Shown piece by piece: positions 25,696 through 35,770 of a stretch of 64,000 nucleotides of DNA. Source of the DNA: CAVSMC01 sp963798655 (lineage in GTDB: Bacteria; Pseudomonadota; Gammaproteobacteria; Burkholderiales; Casimicrobiaceae); assembly GCA_963798655.1 (NCBI GenBank), contig CAWCUH010000004.1, positions 124,001 to 188,000 of the forward strand, in the 5' to 3' direction. A program made the position numbers and the translations under genes. Numbering within the stretch: position 1 is the stretch's first letter; each line of letters opens with the position of its first letter. The notes under the pieces were generated by a model. That model worked only from the letters and a program-made list of their open reading frames with translations, was not told where the DNA came from and made no database searches.

Positions 25696-27147
25696 GTGCA
25701 GAATCACCGCAAAACGCAATTGATTGCGCCGCTCGCATTTCTCTGCAGCATCCTGCTCGGCGGGTGCGGCGGTGGCCGCGATGGCGCGGCGCTCGGCCCT
25801 GTCGATCCCGACGCGTGCACGACCGGAGCGGCGCAAATGCCGGTCGACACCGCGTTGTGTCGAGGCAAGGCTAACTTTCACGATCGCACGCTGGCGGGCC
25901 TCGCCGGCAACGGCCGGGCGTGCTCAGACTGCCACATGGATTCCGAGAACTTCCAGCTGACACCTGCGGCCGCGCAAGCGAGGCTCGCCCAGATGGCCGC
26001 GACGGGCGTCGACGATCCGCTATTCCGCGCGATCGACGCCGATGACTTTCGCGTCAACGGCGCGGCTGCCCACGACTTCACGAACCTGACGCAGAACGGC
26101 CTGGTTCGGGTCACGCTGCCGCTGCCCGCGAACGTCAAGCTGCTCGATTGTGGATCGGCGGTCCCATGCCCGGCATCGGCTCGCCCGACGAGCGAGACTG
26201 TCGCCGATGTCTTCCGGTCTGTGCCGTCGATCCTGGACGTCAGCATCACCGGCCCGGACGGTGTCGCGCCGACATGGTTGCGCGGCCCGAACCAGAACGG
26301 CGGCTACCAGCTCGACGGCCGCTTCGACACGTTGCAAAACCAGGCGCTCAGCGCGCTGCACAGTCACGCCGGAACTGAATTCGATCCGCCGGCACGGTTC
26401 CTGGACGACCTGGCGGCTTTTCAGAACGCCCAGTTCTCCTCGCCCAGCGTGAAAGCACTCGCGGAGGCGATCGCAGCCGGCACGAGCGCGCTGCCGGATC
26501 CCGACCCCGTTCTGGATGCCCTGGAGACGGCGGGGAAAACGGTCTTCAACCGGGCCTGCGCGCAGTGCCACGGCAACCAGAGCGGCCATCCGAGCGGCAG
26601 TACGCCGATCATGCAAGGCACTCCGGGAACGCCGACCGCGATCGTCCGCTATCACGACATCGCGACCGCGTGTCCGCGGCCGGTCGACAGCGTCAGTCCC
26701 CCGCGCTTCGCATTCGCGCCGTGCAGCCCGAGCCAGATGAAGAACGTGCGCACCTACGAGATCACCAACAGCGGCGTTGCACCGAGCGGTACGCCGTGCG
26801 GCGGCCCCGCTCCGCAGCCCGCGTGCGTCACTCGAATCACGACGTCGGATCCGGGCCGCCTGCTACTTACCGGTTATCCGGCGGCCGGCGGCCCCGGCGA
26901 CATTCAGCACATGGACATCCCGAACCTGCGCGGAATCGCACGGACCGCACCGTATTTCATGAACAACACTGCGGCGACACTCGAAGAAATGCTCGAGCAC
27001 TACAAGCAGTTCTTCAAGCGCGTGGAAGTCCAGAACGCCGCTGCGCCTCTTCTTACCACCAAGCCGGGTGTCACACCGCCGGTCATCGATCGTCCCTTTA
27101 CCGACGCCGAGGTTCCGGCGCTGCTCGCGTACCTGCGCAAGCTTTGA
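25696..27147 (+). CDS. Diheme cytochrome c lipoprotein, peroxidase-like
   Basis: A 483-residue exported protein with a lipoprotein signal (LAFLCSILLGGC, lipidated Cys near residue 24). Two haem c motifs are present: CSDCH near residue 76 and CAQCH near residue 292. The arrangement of two cytochrome c domains, the segment DIQHMDIPNLRGIARTAPYF and the tail TDAEVPALLAYLRKL resemble the MauG/cytochrome c peroxidase superfamily, but I cannot assign a substrate. It would sit at the membrane on the periplasmic side and carry electrons or reduce peroxide. Divergent from the CadC-like regulator, it is the obvious candidate target of that protein. Confidence 0.85.
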   Translation: MQNHRKTQLIAPLAFLCSILLGGCGGGRDGAALGPVDPDACTTGAAQMPVDTALCRGKANFHDRTLAGLAGNGRACSDCHMDSENFQLTPAAAQARLAQMAATGVDDPLFRAIDADDFRVNGAAAHDFTNLTQNGLVRVTLPLPANVKLLDCGSAVPCPASARPTSETVADVFRSVPSILDVSITGPDGVAPTWLRGPNQNGGYQLDGRFDTLQNQALSALHSHAGTEFDPPARFLDDLAAFQNAQFSSPSVKALAEAIAAGTSALPDPDPVLDALETAGKTVFNRACAQCHGNQSGHPSGSTPIMQGTPGTPTAIVRYHDIATACPRPVDSVSPPRFAFAPCSPSQMKNVRTYEITNSGVAPSGTPCGGPAPQPACVTRITTSDPGRLLLTGYPAAGGPGDIQHMDIPNLRGIARTAPYFMNNTAATLEEMLEHYKQFFKRVEVQNAAAPLLTTKPGVTPPVIDRPFTDAEVPALLAYLRKL

Positions 27148-27238
27148 GCGACAAGGGCTGGACTTTCGGTGTGGCGGCGTTTGCGGTGAACCGATCTACT
27201 GCGAGTCGGCCGTATGAGCGTCACGCTCGCGATCCGGA

Positions 27239-27675
27239 TCACCGTGCCGGCTGCGTCCTCGCGGCCGGCTGCACGTTCCTGAGCACGTTCACCGCGAACA
27301 CGATGACACCGGCAGCAGCGACGAACTCCGACGCGGCGAGCAGCGGCACGACGTCGGCGTGACCGAGCAGCATCAGCGTGAGCGAGCCCATCATCACAGG
27401 CAGCGCGGTGTTGTGCAGCCAGAAATGGATCGTCGCGAGCCGGCTTTGGGCAGCGGGTAGACGCTGTAGACGAGCCCTGCGAGCGCGAGCGTCGCCCAGC
27501 CGAGCAGATTCAGGTGCGCATGCACGGGCCGGAGCAGGAAGTTCTGGCTCGCGCCCATTGCGATGCCGAGGCCAACGCCCGCGATCAAGTAGACGACGGC
27601 GAGCTTGATCCACGTCGTGGCGGACGGCGCGAACGAGAGGGCGACGGGCGCGTTCAACGTCTTTGCAGCTTGCAT
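27239..27675 (-). pseudogene. Haem-copper-oxidase subunit I-like small membrane protein, frameshifted
   Basis: Two overlapping frames together give about 145 residues. The N-terminal frame (from ATG 27675) has TWIKLAVVYLIAGVGLGIAM and VHAHLNLLGWATLALAGLVY; the C-terminal frame continues with SRLATIHFWLHNTALPVMMG, then LTLMLLGHADVVPLL. HAHLNLLGW and IHFWLHN are segments typical of the short cytochrome-oxidase subunit I-like proteins found singly in Burkholderiales. The join requires one base change near 27440 (after VYPLP). Four TM helices are predicted for the repaired protein. It is read as a pseudogene unless the indel is a sequence error. Confidence 0.75.
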
Positions 27676-27724
27676 GGCATTCCTCCTTGGGATTGCGAGT
27701 CGGTGGAGCGAAACGGGCGAGCGA

Positions 27725-28024
27725 CTACGCGGCGCGGCGAAGCGCGGCGTCGTTGTCGTTCGCCGCGGCGCAGATCCCGACGACGGCGCGCGCCGGCGTG
27801 CAGCGGCAAACGGCGAGCGCAGGCTTCGGCTGCGGCCACAACGGCGCCTCGGCGGCGACGACGTGCAGCGGCTGCGGCTTCTCGGTCGCGAGCAGGTGAC
27901 GCTGCTGGTAGATCAGCAGCATCAGCGCGAACAGCGTCCCGCCCGGCAACAGGATCTCGAGCAGCAGGTACGGCGCGGACTTGCGCAGAAACGCACCTGC
28001 ACGGTTGAACGAACGGATGCCCAT
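27725..28024 (-). CDS. Small single-TM membrane protein of unknown function
   Basis: A 99-residue protein starting at ATG 28024, which has GAGGAG eight bases upstream; an open frame further upstream has no such site. One clear TM helix (YLLLEILLPGGTLFALMLLI) follows a basic N-terminus, giving an inside-N topology. The C-terminal half is Ala/Pro-rich with CRCTPAR and ends AANDNDAALRRAA. I do not recognise a family. It lies 49 bases upstream of the oxidase-like gene on the same strand, so the two may be co-transcribed. Confidence 0.6.
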   Translation of the reverse strand: MGIRSFNRAGAFLRKSAPYLLLEILLPGGTLFALMLLIYQQRHLLATEKPQPLHVVAAEAPLWPQPKPALAVCRCTPARAVVGICAAANDNDAALRRAA

Positions 28025-28314
28025 CGCTGCACTCCTCGTCACGTCGGTCACGACAGGAGGAACTATGCGGATGCGGCCCTTGCCGATGGCTGACGAAATC
28101 GCGACGAGACCGCCGGCGCGCCGCCGACCGCGGCCGCGCACCGCCTAGCCGCGCCCAAGTCATTGCGGCGAAACGTTTTTAACTGAAACACGCGCCGATT
28201 CGGCGGCGCCGAGCGATGCTCGCTACCCAAATGGCTGCGGCGCCTTGCCGCGGGCTTACCGATCGCTTACAGGCGACTTAGGGCGAGGCCCGCGATCGAT
28301 TCGGCCGGCTGAAG

Positions 28315-28797
28315 TCAGCGCGCGGGCGCGCCGGTGGACGCACGCGGTCGGAACACGCGCCGCCACGCGACGCCGGCAATCAGTGCGACGACGATACCCA
28401 TCGCGCCGAACACCGCGCGCCCGATGCCTTCGCCCGCCGTTCCGCCGACGGCGATCGGCCCGGCCGACATGCTGCCGCTGAACTCGCGCTCGCCGGGACC
28501 GAATCCGACCCACAGTCCGATCGCGGCGAACGCGCTGAACAGCAGCGCGGCGAGCACGTCCTGCGCGCGCGAGCGTCGTCGCGGCAGCAGGAGCGCGACA
28601 CCGGCGAGCGCGAACACCGAGCCGGCAAGTCCCACAATCCAGTACGGCGTGCCGCGAGTCGGCGCGATGTCGATCCACCGCAGCGCTATCGCGATGATGA
28701 ACGCGCCGATTGCGACCGCGATGGCGCCGATCGTGTAACGCTGGCGCGGCGAAACGTCCGCGGTTGACGCGACGCGTGGTGGTTGCGGGGCGTCCAT
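28315..28797 (-). CDS. Four-TM membrane protein of unknown function
   Basis: A 160-residue protein with about four hydrophobic helices: IGAIAVAIGAFIIAIALRW, GLAGSVFALAGVALLLP, VLAALLFSAFAAIGLWVGF and FGAMGIVVALIAGVAWR. There are no conserved catalytic motifs that I recognise. It begins nine bases after the acyl-CoA ligase gene on the same strand, so it is the last gene of the MidA-ligase operon. It could be a small membrane partner of lipid metabolism, but this is only positional. Confidence 0.7.
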   Translation of the reverse strand: MDAPQPPRVASTADVSPRQRYTIGAIAVAIGAFIIAIALRWIDIAPTRGTPYWIVGLAGSVFALAGVALLLPRRRSRAQDVLAALLFSAFAAIGLWVGFGPGEREFSGSMSAGPIAVGGTAGEGIGRAVFGAMGIVVALIAGVAWRRVFRPRASTGAPAR

Positions 28798-28806
28798 GCC
28801 GGTGTT

Positions 28807-30408
28807 TCAGATCTTGCGCTCGTGTCCTTGCCAGAACGACGCGCGCATCTCCCGCTTCAGCGTCTTGCCGGCGGCATTGCGCGGAAAATCGTCCATGACG
28901 ATGACGCGCTCGAGCCGCTGATACTTCGCCGCGACGCGCGCGTTGATCCACTCGCGCAGCGCTTCGGCGTCGATCGAATCCGACTCGCGCAGCAGCACCG
29001 CGGCGACCGGCGTCTCGCCCCACTTGTCGTGCGGTATGCCGAACACCGCGCATTCGCGCACCGCCGGATGCCGGCTCGCGACCTCCTCGATGTCTTTCGG
29101 ATACACCTTGACGCCGCCGGAGTCGATCATGTCTTTCTTGCGGTCGACCAGGTACAGGTAGCCGTCGCCGTCGACGTAGCCCAGGTCGCCGGTGTAGAGC
29201 CAGCCGTCGCGCAGTGCCGCCGCGGTCTGGTCCGGTCGGTTGTAGTAGCCGGGCATCGTCGGCGGCCCGCGACCGACGATCTCGCCGATCTCGCCCGGCG
29301 CGACGTCGCGGCCGTCGTCGCCGACGATCCGCATGTCGTAGAACGGCGGGGGCACGCCGACGCTGCCCGTCTTGCGCTGCGCGTCGTCGCGGTCGAGCAC
29401 GGTGATGAAGCCCTCGGTGAGCCCGTAGAGCTCGTAGAACCGGTTCGGCAGCAGGCGGTTGAGCCGCTCCTTCTGCTCCTGCATCAGCGGCGCGCCGAGC
29501 GAGAGCAGCATCTCGAGCGACACGAGCCGCGACGGGTCGAACGTCTTCGCGTTCAGGATCGCGACGATCTGCGACGGCACGAGCATCGTGTGCGTGACAC
29601 GCTCGCGCTCGACGGTTGCGATGAACGCGTCGGCGTCGAATGCGCGATGGAGCACGTAGGTGGCGCCGCACATGAACGCCGGGTACATCGTCACCATCGC
29701 GCCGTTGAACACGATCGCGCCGGAGTGCAGCACGACCGACTCCGGCGCCATCCGCCACGCGTTCGCCATCGTCGTCGCATACATCGCGCGAATGAAGTGC
29801 GTGTGCTGGATGCCCTTCGGAAGGCCTGTCGTCCCCGACGTGTACATCAGCGTCAGCAGGTCGCCGACCTGCGCGACCGCCGGCGGCGGCGCGTCGCTCG
29901 CGTTGCCGACCAGCGAGCCGAATGCGCGCAAGCCGCTGCGCTCGTCGTCGGCATCGCCATCGGTCAGCACCCACTCGATCCGCTCGCATAGCGCACGCAT
30001 CTGCGGCATCGCGCGGAGCTCGTCGATCACGGCGCGGTTGTCGCCGGACGACAGCAGAGCCTTCGGCGATGCGTCGGCGACGAGCGACGCGAGACCGCTC
30101 GCCGTCAGCAGCGGCGACAGCGGAACGATCGCAGCGCCGATCTTCGCGCACGACCAGTACGTCGCGAGCAGCTCGAGCGAGTTCGCGAGCAGCGTCGCCA
30201 CGCGATCGCCGCGCGACACGCCGAGCGCTGCGAGCGCGTTCGCCCAGCGGTTGACGTACGCGTCGAACTCGCGCCAGTCGAGCCGGATCTCGCGCTCGAC
30301 GGCATTGCGCGCCGCGACGATCACCGCCGTGTGATTCGGTCGATAGCGCGCGTGCCGCTCGACGAGGCGTCCCATTGTCAGGCACTGCATTGCGATCGGC
30401 GCATCCAT
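28807..30408 (-). CDS. Acyl-CoA synthetase / AMP-dependent ligase
   Basis: A 533-residue adenylating enzyme that activates a carboxylic acid to its CoA thioester. The P-loop-like motif LMYTSGTTGLPKG, the A5 segment FYELYGLTEG, the A7 segment GWLYTGDLGYVDGDGYLYL, and the C-terminal DRKKDMIDSGGVKVYP and NAAGKTLKREMR (catalytic Lys) are all present. The start ATG at 30408 is preceded by GGGAGAG; a longer upstream open frame only reads antisense into MidA. The substrate (fatty or aromatic acid) is not determinable. It lies 14 bases behind the MidA-like gene and nine before a membrane protein gene. Confidence 0.92.
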   Translation of the reverse strand: MDAPIAMQCLTMGRLVERHARYRPNHTAVIVAARNAVEREIRLDWREFDAYVNRWANALAALGVSRGDRVATLLANSLELLATYWSCAKIGAAIVPLSPLLTASGLASLVADASPKALLSSGDNRAVIDELRAMPQMRALCERIEWVLTDGDADDERSGLRAFGSLVGNASDAPPPAVAQVGDLLTLMYTSGTTGLPKGIQHTHFIRAMYATTMANAWRMAPESVVLHSGAIVFNGAMVTMYPAFMCGATYVLHRAFDADAFIATVERERVTHTMLVPSQIVAILNAKTFDPSRLVSLEMLLSLGAPLMQEQKERLNRLLPNRFYELYGLTEGFITVLDRDDAQRKTGSVGVPPPFYDMRIVGDDGRDVAPGEIGEIVGRGPPTMPGYYNRPDQTAAALRDGWLYTGDLGYVDGDGYLYLVDRKKDMIDSGGVKVYPKDIEEVASRHPAVRECAVFGIPHDKWGETPVAAVLLRESDSIDAEALREWINARVAAKYQRLERVIVMDDFPRNAAGKTLKREMRASFWQGHERKI

Positions 30409-30422
30409 TGCGACTCTCCCTG

Positions 30423-31592
30423 TCAAAGTCGATGCGACCGATCGGCGAGCGAGAAACCGGGCCACGCGATGTCGCCGCTCCGCGCGAGCGCGAGCACCTT
30501 GAACAGCTCCCCCATTTCCGCCGGCGACAGCAGCTTCTGCACGGCGGCCGCTTCCCGAATATAGCCGACCGACGCCGGGTCGCCGAGCGCGGACAGCGCA
30601 TCGAGAATGCCGCAACCGAGAAGGAACGCCGCCTGCGACGTGAAGCCCGCGACGGCGAGGCCCGCCCGCTCGCCGGCGTCCGCCATCGCGGTGAAGTCGA
30701 CGTGCGCGGTGATGTCGGTGAGGCCCGGCCACGCGAACGGATCGGCGTGCGCGCGATGCCGGTAATGCGCCATCAGCGTGCCTTCGCTTCGCTGCGGATG
30801 ATAGTACTCGGCGGCCGGGAATCCGTAATCGATGTACAGCGCCGCGCCGGCGACGAGCCGCCGGCCGATGTCCTCGACCAGCGCTTCGGCGGCCGGATTG
30901 ATCTCGCTCGTGTAAGCGATGTCCGGCGGAAAGCGGCGCTGCGCGACGTCGCGCAACCGCGCGTCGGCGAGCGGCCGCTCGCTCCACCGAAGCTCGCGCG
31001 AAGCATCGTCGCAACCGACGCCGCGCTCGCGCCATTCGCCATCATGGCGCGCAACGACGTGTACCGGGATCGCATCGAGCACCTCGTTCGCAAGCACGGC
31101 GCCGCCGATCGCGTCGGGCAGCCGATCGATCCATTGCACGAGGCGAGCATATGCCGGCGCATCGCGTGCGATCGTCGCGCGCTGGCGCTCGCGCAGTTGC
31201 GGCGACACGTCGAGAAGCGCGTAGCGCGACGGCAGCGCGTCGCGCGCGGCGAGCGCGTTCAGCAGATCGGCCGCGAGCCGGCCGCTGCCGCCGCCCAGCT
31301 CGACGATGTCGCGGCTCTGCGTCACGGCGAGGATTGCCTCGACCTGCGCTGCAAGCGCGCGGGCGAACAGCGGCGTCATCTGCGGTGCGGTCGTGAAGTC
31401 GCCGCCGCTGCCGAGCTTGGTTGCGCCCGCGACGTAGTAGCCGAGCGCCGGCTCGTACAGCACGAGGCGCATGTACGCGTCGAACGGAAGGAAGTCGCCG
31501 GCCCGCGCGATCGCCGCGCAGACGCGCGCGACGACGCGCTCGCTGTGCTCGCGCGCGGACGGATCGGGCAGCGGCAGCGTGCTGATCGCCAT
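30423..31592 (-). CDS. MidA/NDUFAF7-like SAM-dependent methyltransferase
   Basis: A 389-residue protein of the COG1565 family, whose mitochondrial member methylates an Arg of a complex I subunit. The N-terminal GDFLPFDAYMRLVLYEPALG and GDFTTAPQMTPLFARAL, the SAM-binding DIVELGGGSGRLAADLL, ANEVLDAIPVHV and YIDYGFPAAEYYHPQR segments are the family hallmarks. The start at 31592 gives the usual N-terminus. It heads the operon with the ligase and the membrane protein and is divergent from pteridine reductase, an arrangement frequent in betaproteobacteria. Confidence 0.9.
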   Translation of the reverse strand: MAISTLPLPDPSAREHSERVVARVCAAIARAGDFLPFDAYMRLVLYEPALGYYVAGATKLGSGGDFTTAPQMTPLFARALAAQVEAILAVTQSRDIVELGGGSGRLAADLLNALAARDALPSRYALLDVSPQLRERQRATIARDAPAYARLVQWIDRLPDAIGGAVLANEVLDAIPVHVVARHDGEWRERGVGCDDASRELRWSERPLADARLRDVAQRRFPPDIAYTSEINPAAEALVEDIGRRLVAGAALYIDYGFPAAEYYHPQRSEGTLMAHYRHRAHADPFAWPGLTDITAHVDFTAMADAGERAGLAVAGFTSQAAFLLGCGILDALSALGDPASVGYIREAAAVQKLLSPAEMGELFKVLALARSGDIAWPGFSLADRSHRL

Positions 31593-31628
31593 GAGCGCCG
31601 GCGCCCGAAGCGCCTCGGACGTCGATGT

Positions 31629-31650
31629 GCTAGATTGCACCGAGTCTAGC
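31629..31650. promoter_or_regulatory. Inverted repeat in the midA/pteridine reductase divergent region
   Basis: GCTAGA (31629-31634) and TCTAGC (31645-31650) form an interrupted palindrome with a 10-base centre in the 96-bp gap between the two divergent starts. It may be an operator or part of overlapping promoters. I see no clear -35 boxes, so the call is tentative. Confidence 0.3.
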
Positions 31651-31688
31651 AGCCTCACCGGCTCACGAGCGTCGATCCGCGAACGAGC

Positions 31689-32426
31689 ATGCAGGACAAG
31701 GTCGTGCTGATCACCGGCGGCGCCAAGCGCGTTGGCGCGGCCATATGCCGCCGGCTTCACGCGGACGGCGCGCGCCTGATGCTCCACTACCGCGCATCCG
31801 CCGGCGAAGCGCGGCTGTTGTCGGCGGAGCTGAACCATGCGCGCGCCGCGTCGGTCGCGCTGATCCAGGCCGACCTTCTCGATCTCGCGCAACTGCCGGC
31901 GATGGTCGAGCAGACGCTCTCCGCATTCGGTCGACTCGACGCGCTGGTGAACAACGCGTCGTCGTTCTTTCCGACGCCCGTCGGCGAGATCAGCGCGAGC
32001 GACTGGGAAAATCTCGTCGGCACCAACGTGCGGGCGCCGCTGTTCCTCGCGCAGGCCGCGGCGCCGGCGCTGCGCAAGACGCAGGGCGCGATCGTCAACA
32101 TCACCGACATCCACGCCGAGCGCCCGCTCAAGAGCTACGTCGTCTATTCGACGGCGAAAGCGGCGCTCGTCGGGGTCACCCGCTCGCTCGCGCGCGAGCT
32201 CGCCCCGGACATCCGCGTCAATGCCGTCGCGCCGGGTCCTGTGCTGTGGCCCGACGACGAGACGTTCGACGAGCTGTCGCGCCAGAGGATCATCTCGCAC
32301 ACGCCGTTGAAGCGCGAAGGCACGCCCGACGACATCGCGAAGGCCGTCCATTTCCTGCTCGCCGATGCGGCCTACGTGACCGGCGAGACGATCAACGTCG
32401 ACGGCGGACGCCACGTCGCGCTGTGA
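31689..32426 (+). CDS. Pteridine reductase (short-chain dehydrogenase)
   Basis: A 245-residue SDR enzyme. The cofactor motif is TGGAKRVGAA, that is TGxxxRxG, which marks pteridine reductases rather than ordinary SDRs. It prefers NADPH and reduces dihydro-pteridines or dihydrofolate. The NNAS motif (LVNNASSFF) and the catalytic Tyr-x3-Lys (YSTAKAAL) are present, together with the C-terminal GETINVDGGRH. It is likely involved in folate/biopterin salvage like FolM. The start is ATG 31689. It lies 16 bases upstream of the M20 peptidase gene. Confidence 0.92.
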   Translation: MQDKVVLITGGAKRVGAAICRRLHADGARLMLHYRASAGEARLLSAELNHARAASVALIQADLLDLAQLPAMVEQTLSAFGRLDALVNNASSFFPTPVGEISASDWENLVGTNVRAPLFLAQAAAPALRKTQGAIVNITDIHAERPLKSYVVYSTAKAALVGVTRSLARELAPDIRVNAVAPGPVLWPDDETFDELSRQRIISHTPLKREGTPDDIAKAVHFLLADAAYVTGETINVDGGRHVAL

Positions 32427-32442
32427 GTCGAGGCAGAGCACG

Positions 32443-33855
<1,413 letters not shown>

Positions 33856-33982
33856 CGCCGGGGCTCGGTGCATGCCCGCGTGAACCCGGCGGCCGGAGCA
33901 CGCGCACCCCTGGTCGCCTGCGCACGCGCGAGATCGGCCCCACTGCTACCCGAGCGGCCGGGTTGGCCGTCGGTCGCGCGCG

Positions 33983-34747
33983 TCAGGGCAGCTGGTAGTG
34001 CTGCGGCCCGAGCAGGTCGACGCCGCAGTTCTGCGCCTCGACCCAGTCGATGAACTGCGTGCATGCGGCGCGACCCTTGATCGGCAGGCCGTGCTGGGGA
34101 ACGATCCATTCGAGATCGAGCCCGCGCGCCATGCCGGCCCACAGCCGGCACACGCGCCCGGACGCCATGTAGCGGCGATGGAACGGCTCGACCATCGGAA
34201 TGTGCCGCTTGAAATCCTCGATGGGCTCGAAAGGCTGGCCCGCGCGCGGAAACGATGCGCCGAGGTCGCCCGAGAACAATATCTTCGCGATCGGATCGTA
34301 GAACTGGAAGTTGCCCTCGGCGTGCAGGAAGTGCGCGGGCACCGCGTGCAATTGCGCGCGGCCGAGCGGAATGCGCATGCCGCTGTCCGGGATCCCGACG
34401 ATTCGATGGGCGACCGAGCCGACGCCGCAGAAGTGCGGCAGGAAGCGTTCCCACACCTTGGAAATGTAGACCTTGCAGGTGCTCGACACCAGCCACTTGT
34501 TCACCGACGCGATGATGTCGGGGTCGGCGTGCGACGCGAGCACGCAGTCGAGATTCTTCGGCGCAAAAAAGCGCGCGAGCGCGGTGATCAGCGCGTTGTA
34601 CGTGATGTTGCCGCCGGGATCGATGACGGCGCCGTGGCCGTTGTCGACGACGAGGAACTGGTTCGACTGAACCGCCTCGTCGCCATCGACGAGATCGTTG
34701 AACATCAGGCACACGTGCCCGACCCTGCCGTACAGTTCGACCGCCAT
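33983..34747 (-). CDS. Metallo-beta-lactamase-fold protein of ODP (diiron oxygen-binding) type
   Basis: A 254-residue protein with the MBL fold. Metal ligands appear in LASHADPDI (His-x-Asp-x-Asp, like flavodiiron proteins rather than the HxHxDH hydrolases), VPAHFLHAEG and FSGDLGASF. The close match of FLHAEGNFQFYDPIAKILFS to flavodiiron-type proteins suggests a diiron centre that senses or reduces oxygen or NO. No flavodoxin domain is attached. The start ATG 34747 is preferred over longer upstream reading. It is last in a minus-strand series behind chaC. Confidence 0.85.
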   Translation of the reverse strand: MAVELYGRVGHVCLMFNDLVDGDEAVQSNQFLVVDNGHGAVIDPGGNITYNALITALARFFAPKNLDCVLASHADPDIIASVNKWLVSSTCKVYISKVWERFLPHFCGVGSVAHRIVGIPDSGMRIPLGRAQLHAVPAHFLHAEGNFQFYDPIAKILFSGDLGASFPRAGQPFEPIEDFKRHIPMVEPFHRRYMASGRVCRLWAGMARGLDLEWIVPQHGLPIKGRAACTQFIDWVEAQNCGVDLLGPQHYQLP

Positions 34748-34808
34748 GCTGCCCTCCCAAGGAACGGCCGACTCTAGCGGAGCGTCGTCGGCGCCGCGTT
34801 GACGGTCG

Positions 34809-35504
34809 TCAACCGCCCGGCTCGGCCGCCGCCGGAACCGCCAGGGTGCCGCAGCGCTCGGCGACCGCTGCGGCGACCCGTTCGAGATACGGATCGACGA
34901 TGCCGTGCGCGATGAGCGCGATCCGCGTGCGCTCGAGGTAGTCGAGCGAGGAGCCGAACGCCCCGCAAGCGCGACCGATGACGTCGGCGAGCGCGTTGAC
35001 GTCGAGCTTTCCTGCGTATTGCGGGTGGTCGCGCTTGACGACGAACGCGAGCGCGACCAGCGGCCGGCCCTCGGCATCGATGCGTACCCAGCGCGGCCGA
35101 TAGGAGCCGACGACCATCTCGCGGCGCCACAGCAGGTGCAACTCGTCGATCGCGAGCGGACCGGGCAACCGCAGCGCGACCCCGCGGCACGAGCCACCCG
35201 GCTCGAGCGCGAGCACGAGACCCGGCATATGGGTGGTGCCGCGCGTCGCGAGCGACCACAGGCAGAAGCTTCGGCGCATGCCGCGAAGCGTCGCCGGGCG
35301 CATTTCGGCGACCGGAAACAGCGGATTCCACAGCAGCGATCCGTACGCGAAGATCCACCAGCCGGCGCCTTTCGGCTTCTGCGCGAGGCACGCGTTGAGC
35401 GACGCCGACAGCTGCTCGTCGTCGAGCGCGCGCGACTCGTCGACGGCCGCGGCGTAGAGCGCGCGCAGCCGGCCGGCTTCGAGATCGCGACGCGACAGCG
35501 TCAT
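34809..35504 (-). CDS. chaC: ChaC-like glutathione-specific gamma-glutamylcyclotransferase
   Basis: A 231-residue enzyme of the ChaC family that splits glutathione to 5-oxoproline and Cys-Gly. The substrate loop is FAYGSLLWNPLFP, followed by the family segments RSFCLWSLATRGT and GLVLALEPGGSCRGVA, and by VALAFVVKRDHPQYAG toward the C-terminus. The ATG at 35504 overlaps the stop of a tiny upstream gene by four bases (ATGA). A longer in-frame reading upstream is only the shadow of that gene and a repeat. Confidence 0.9.
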   Translation of the reverse strand: MTLSRRDLEAGRLRALYAAAVDESRALDDEQLSASLNACLAQKPKGAGWWIFAYGSLLWNPLFPVAEMRPATLRGMRRSFCLWSLATRGTTHMPGLVLALEPGGSCRGVALRLPGPLAIDELHLLWRREMVVGSYRPRWVRIDAEGRPLVALAFVVKRDHPQYAGKLDVNALADVIGRACGAFGSSLDYLERTRIALIAHGIVDPYLERVAAAVAERCGTLAVPAAAEPGG

Positions 35505-35665
35505 TCGACCTGCTCGGGATCGCGCGCGAGCTTCGCGGTCGCGATGTTCGCCGCGCGCCGCTTTGCGCGCGTCGTCTTGCCGTGCGCGGCGCCCTTGCCG
35601 AGCAGCGGCGAGCGGGCGAGCGGATTGCGTACCTTCGACATCGCGTGCTTCTTCGCCCGCTTCAT
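35501..35665 (-). CDS. 54-residue highly basic protein overlapping chaC
   Basis: An ATG at 35665 opens a frame of 54 codons ending in TGA that overlaps the chaC ATG. The product (MKRAKKHAMSKVRNPLARSP, then LLGKGAAHGKTTRAKRRA) is extremely rich in Lys and Arg with no Cys or Trp, which suggests nucleic-acid binding or ribosome association. A second ATG lies at codon 9. The overlap with chaC and the preference for G/C at third positions support translation, but I do not recognise a characterised family. Confidence 0.6.
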   Translation of the reverse strand: MKRAKKHAMSKVRNPLARSPLLGKGAAHGKTTRAKRRAANIATAKLARDPEQVE

Positions 35666-35698
35666 GAATCAGATGACTGTCATCGCGACAGCGGCGAG

Positions 35699-35757
35699 CG
35701 ATCTGCTCTTGCGGTCGAACGGCGGGTCCCTCGTCGCTGCGGCTCCTCGGGGTGACA
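35699..35757. repeat. Partial copy of a dispersed intergenic repeat
   Basis: The stretch from ATCTGC to CCTCGGGGTGACA matches the right half of the repeat at 53511-53606 (shared blocks GTCCCTCG, CGCT and CTCGGG-TGAC). It fills the gap between the amidase gene and the 54-aa gene. Confidence 0.6.
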
Positions 35758-35770
35758 TGTCCGGAGGCTG

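Noticed and set aside
28256..30601. A long minus-strand frame overlapping the acyl-CoA ligase in another frame
   Set aside because: It is out of frame with the ligase, which has all adenylation motifs. The product is Arg-rich without any fold signature.
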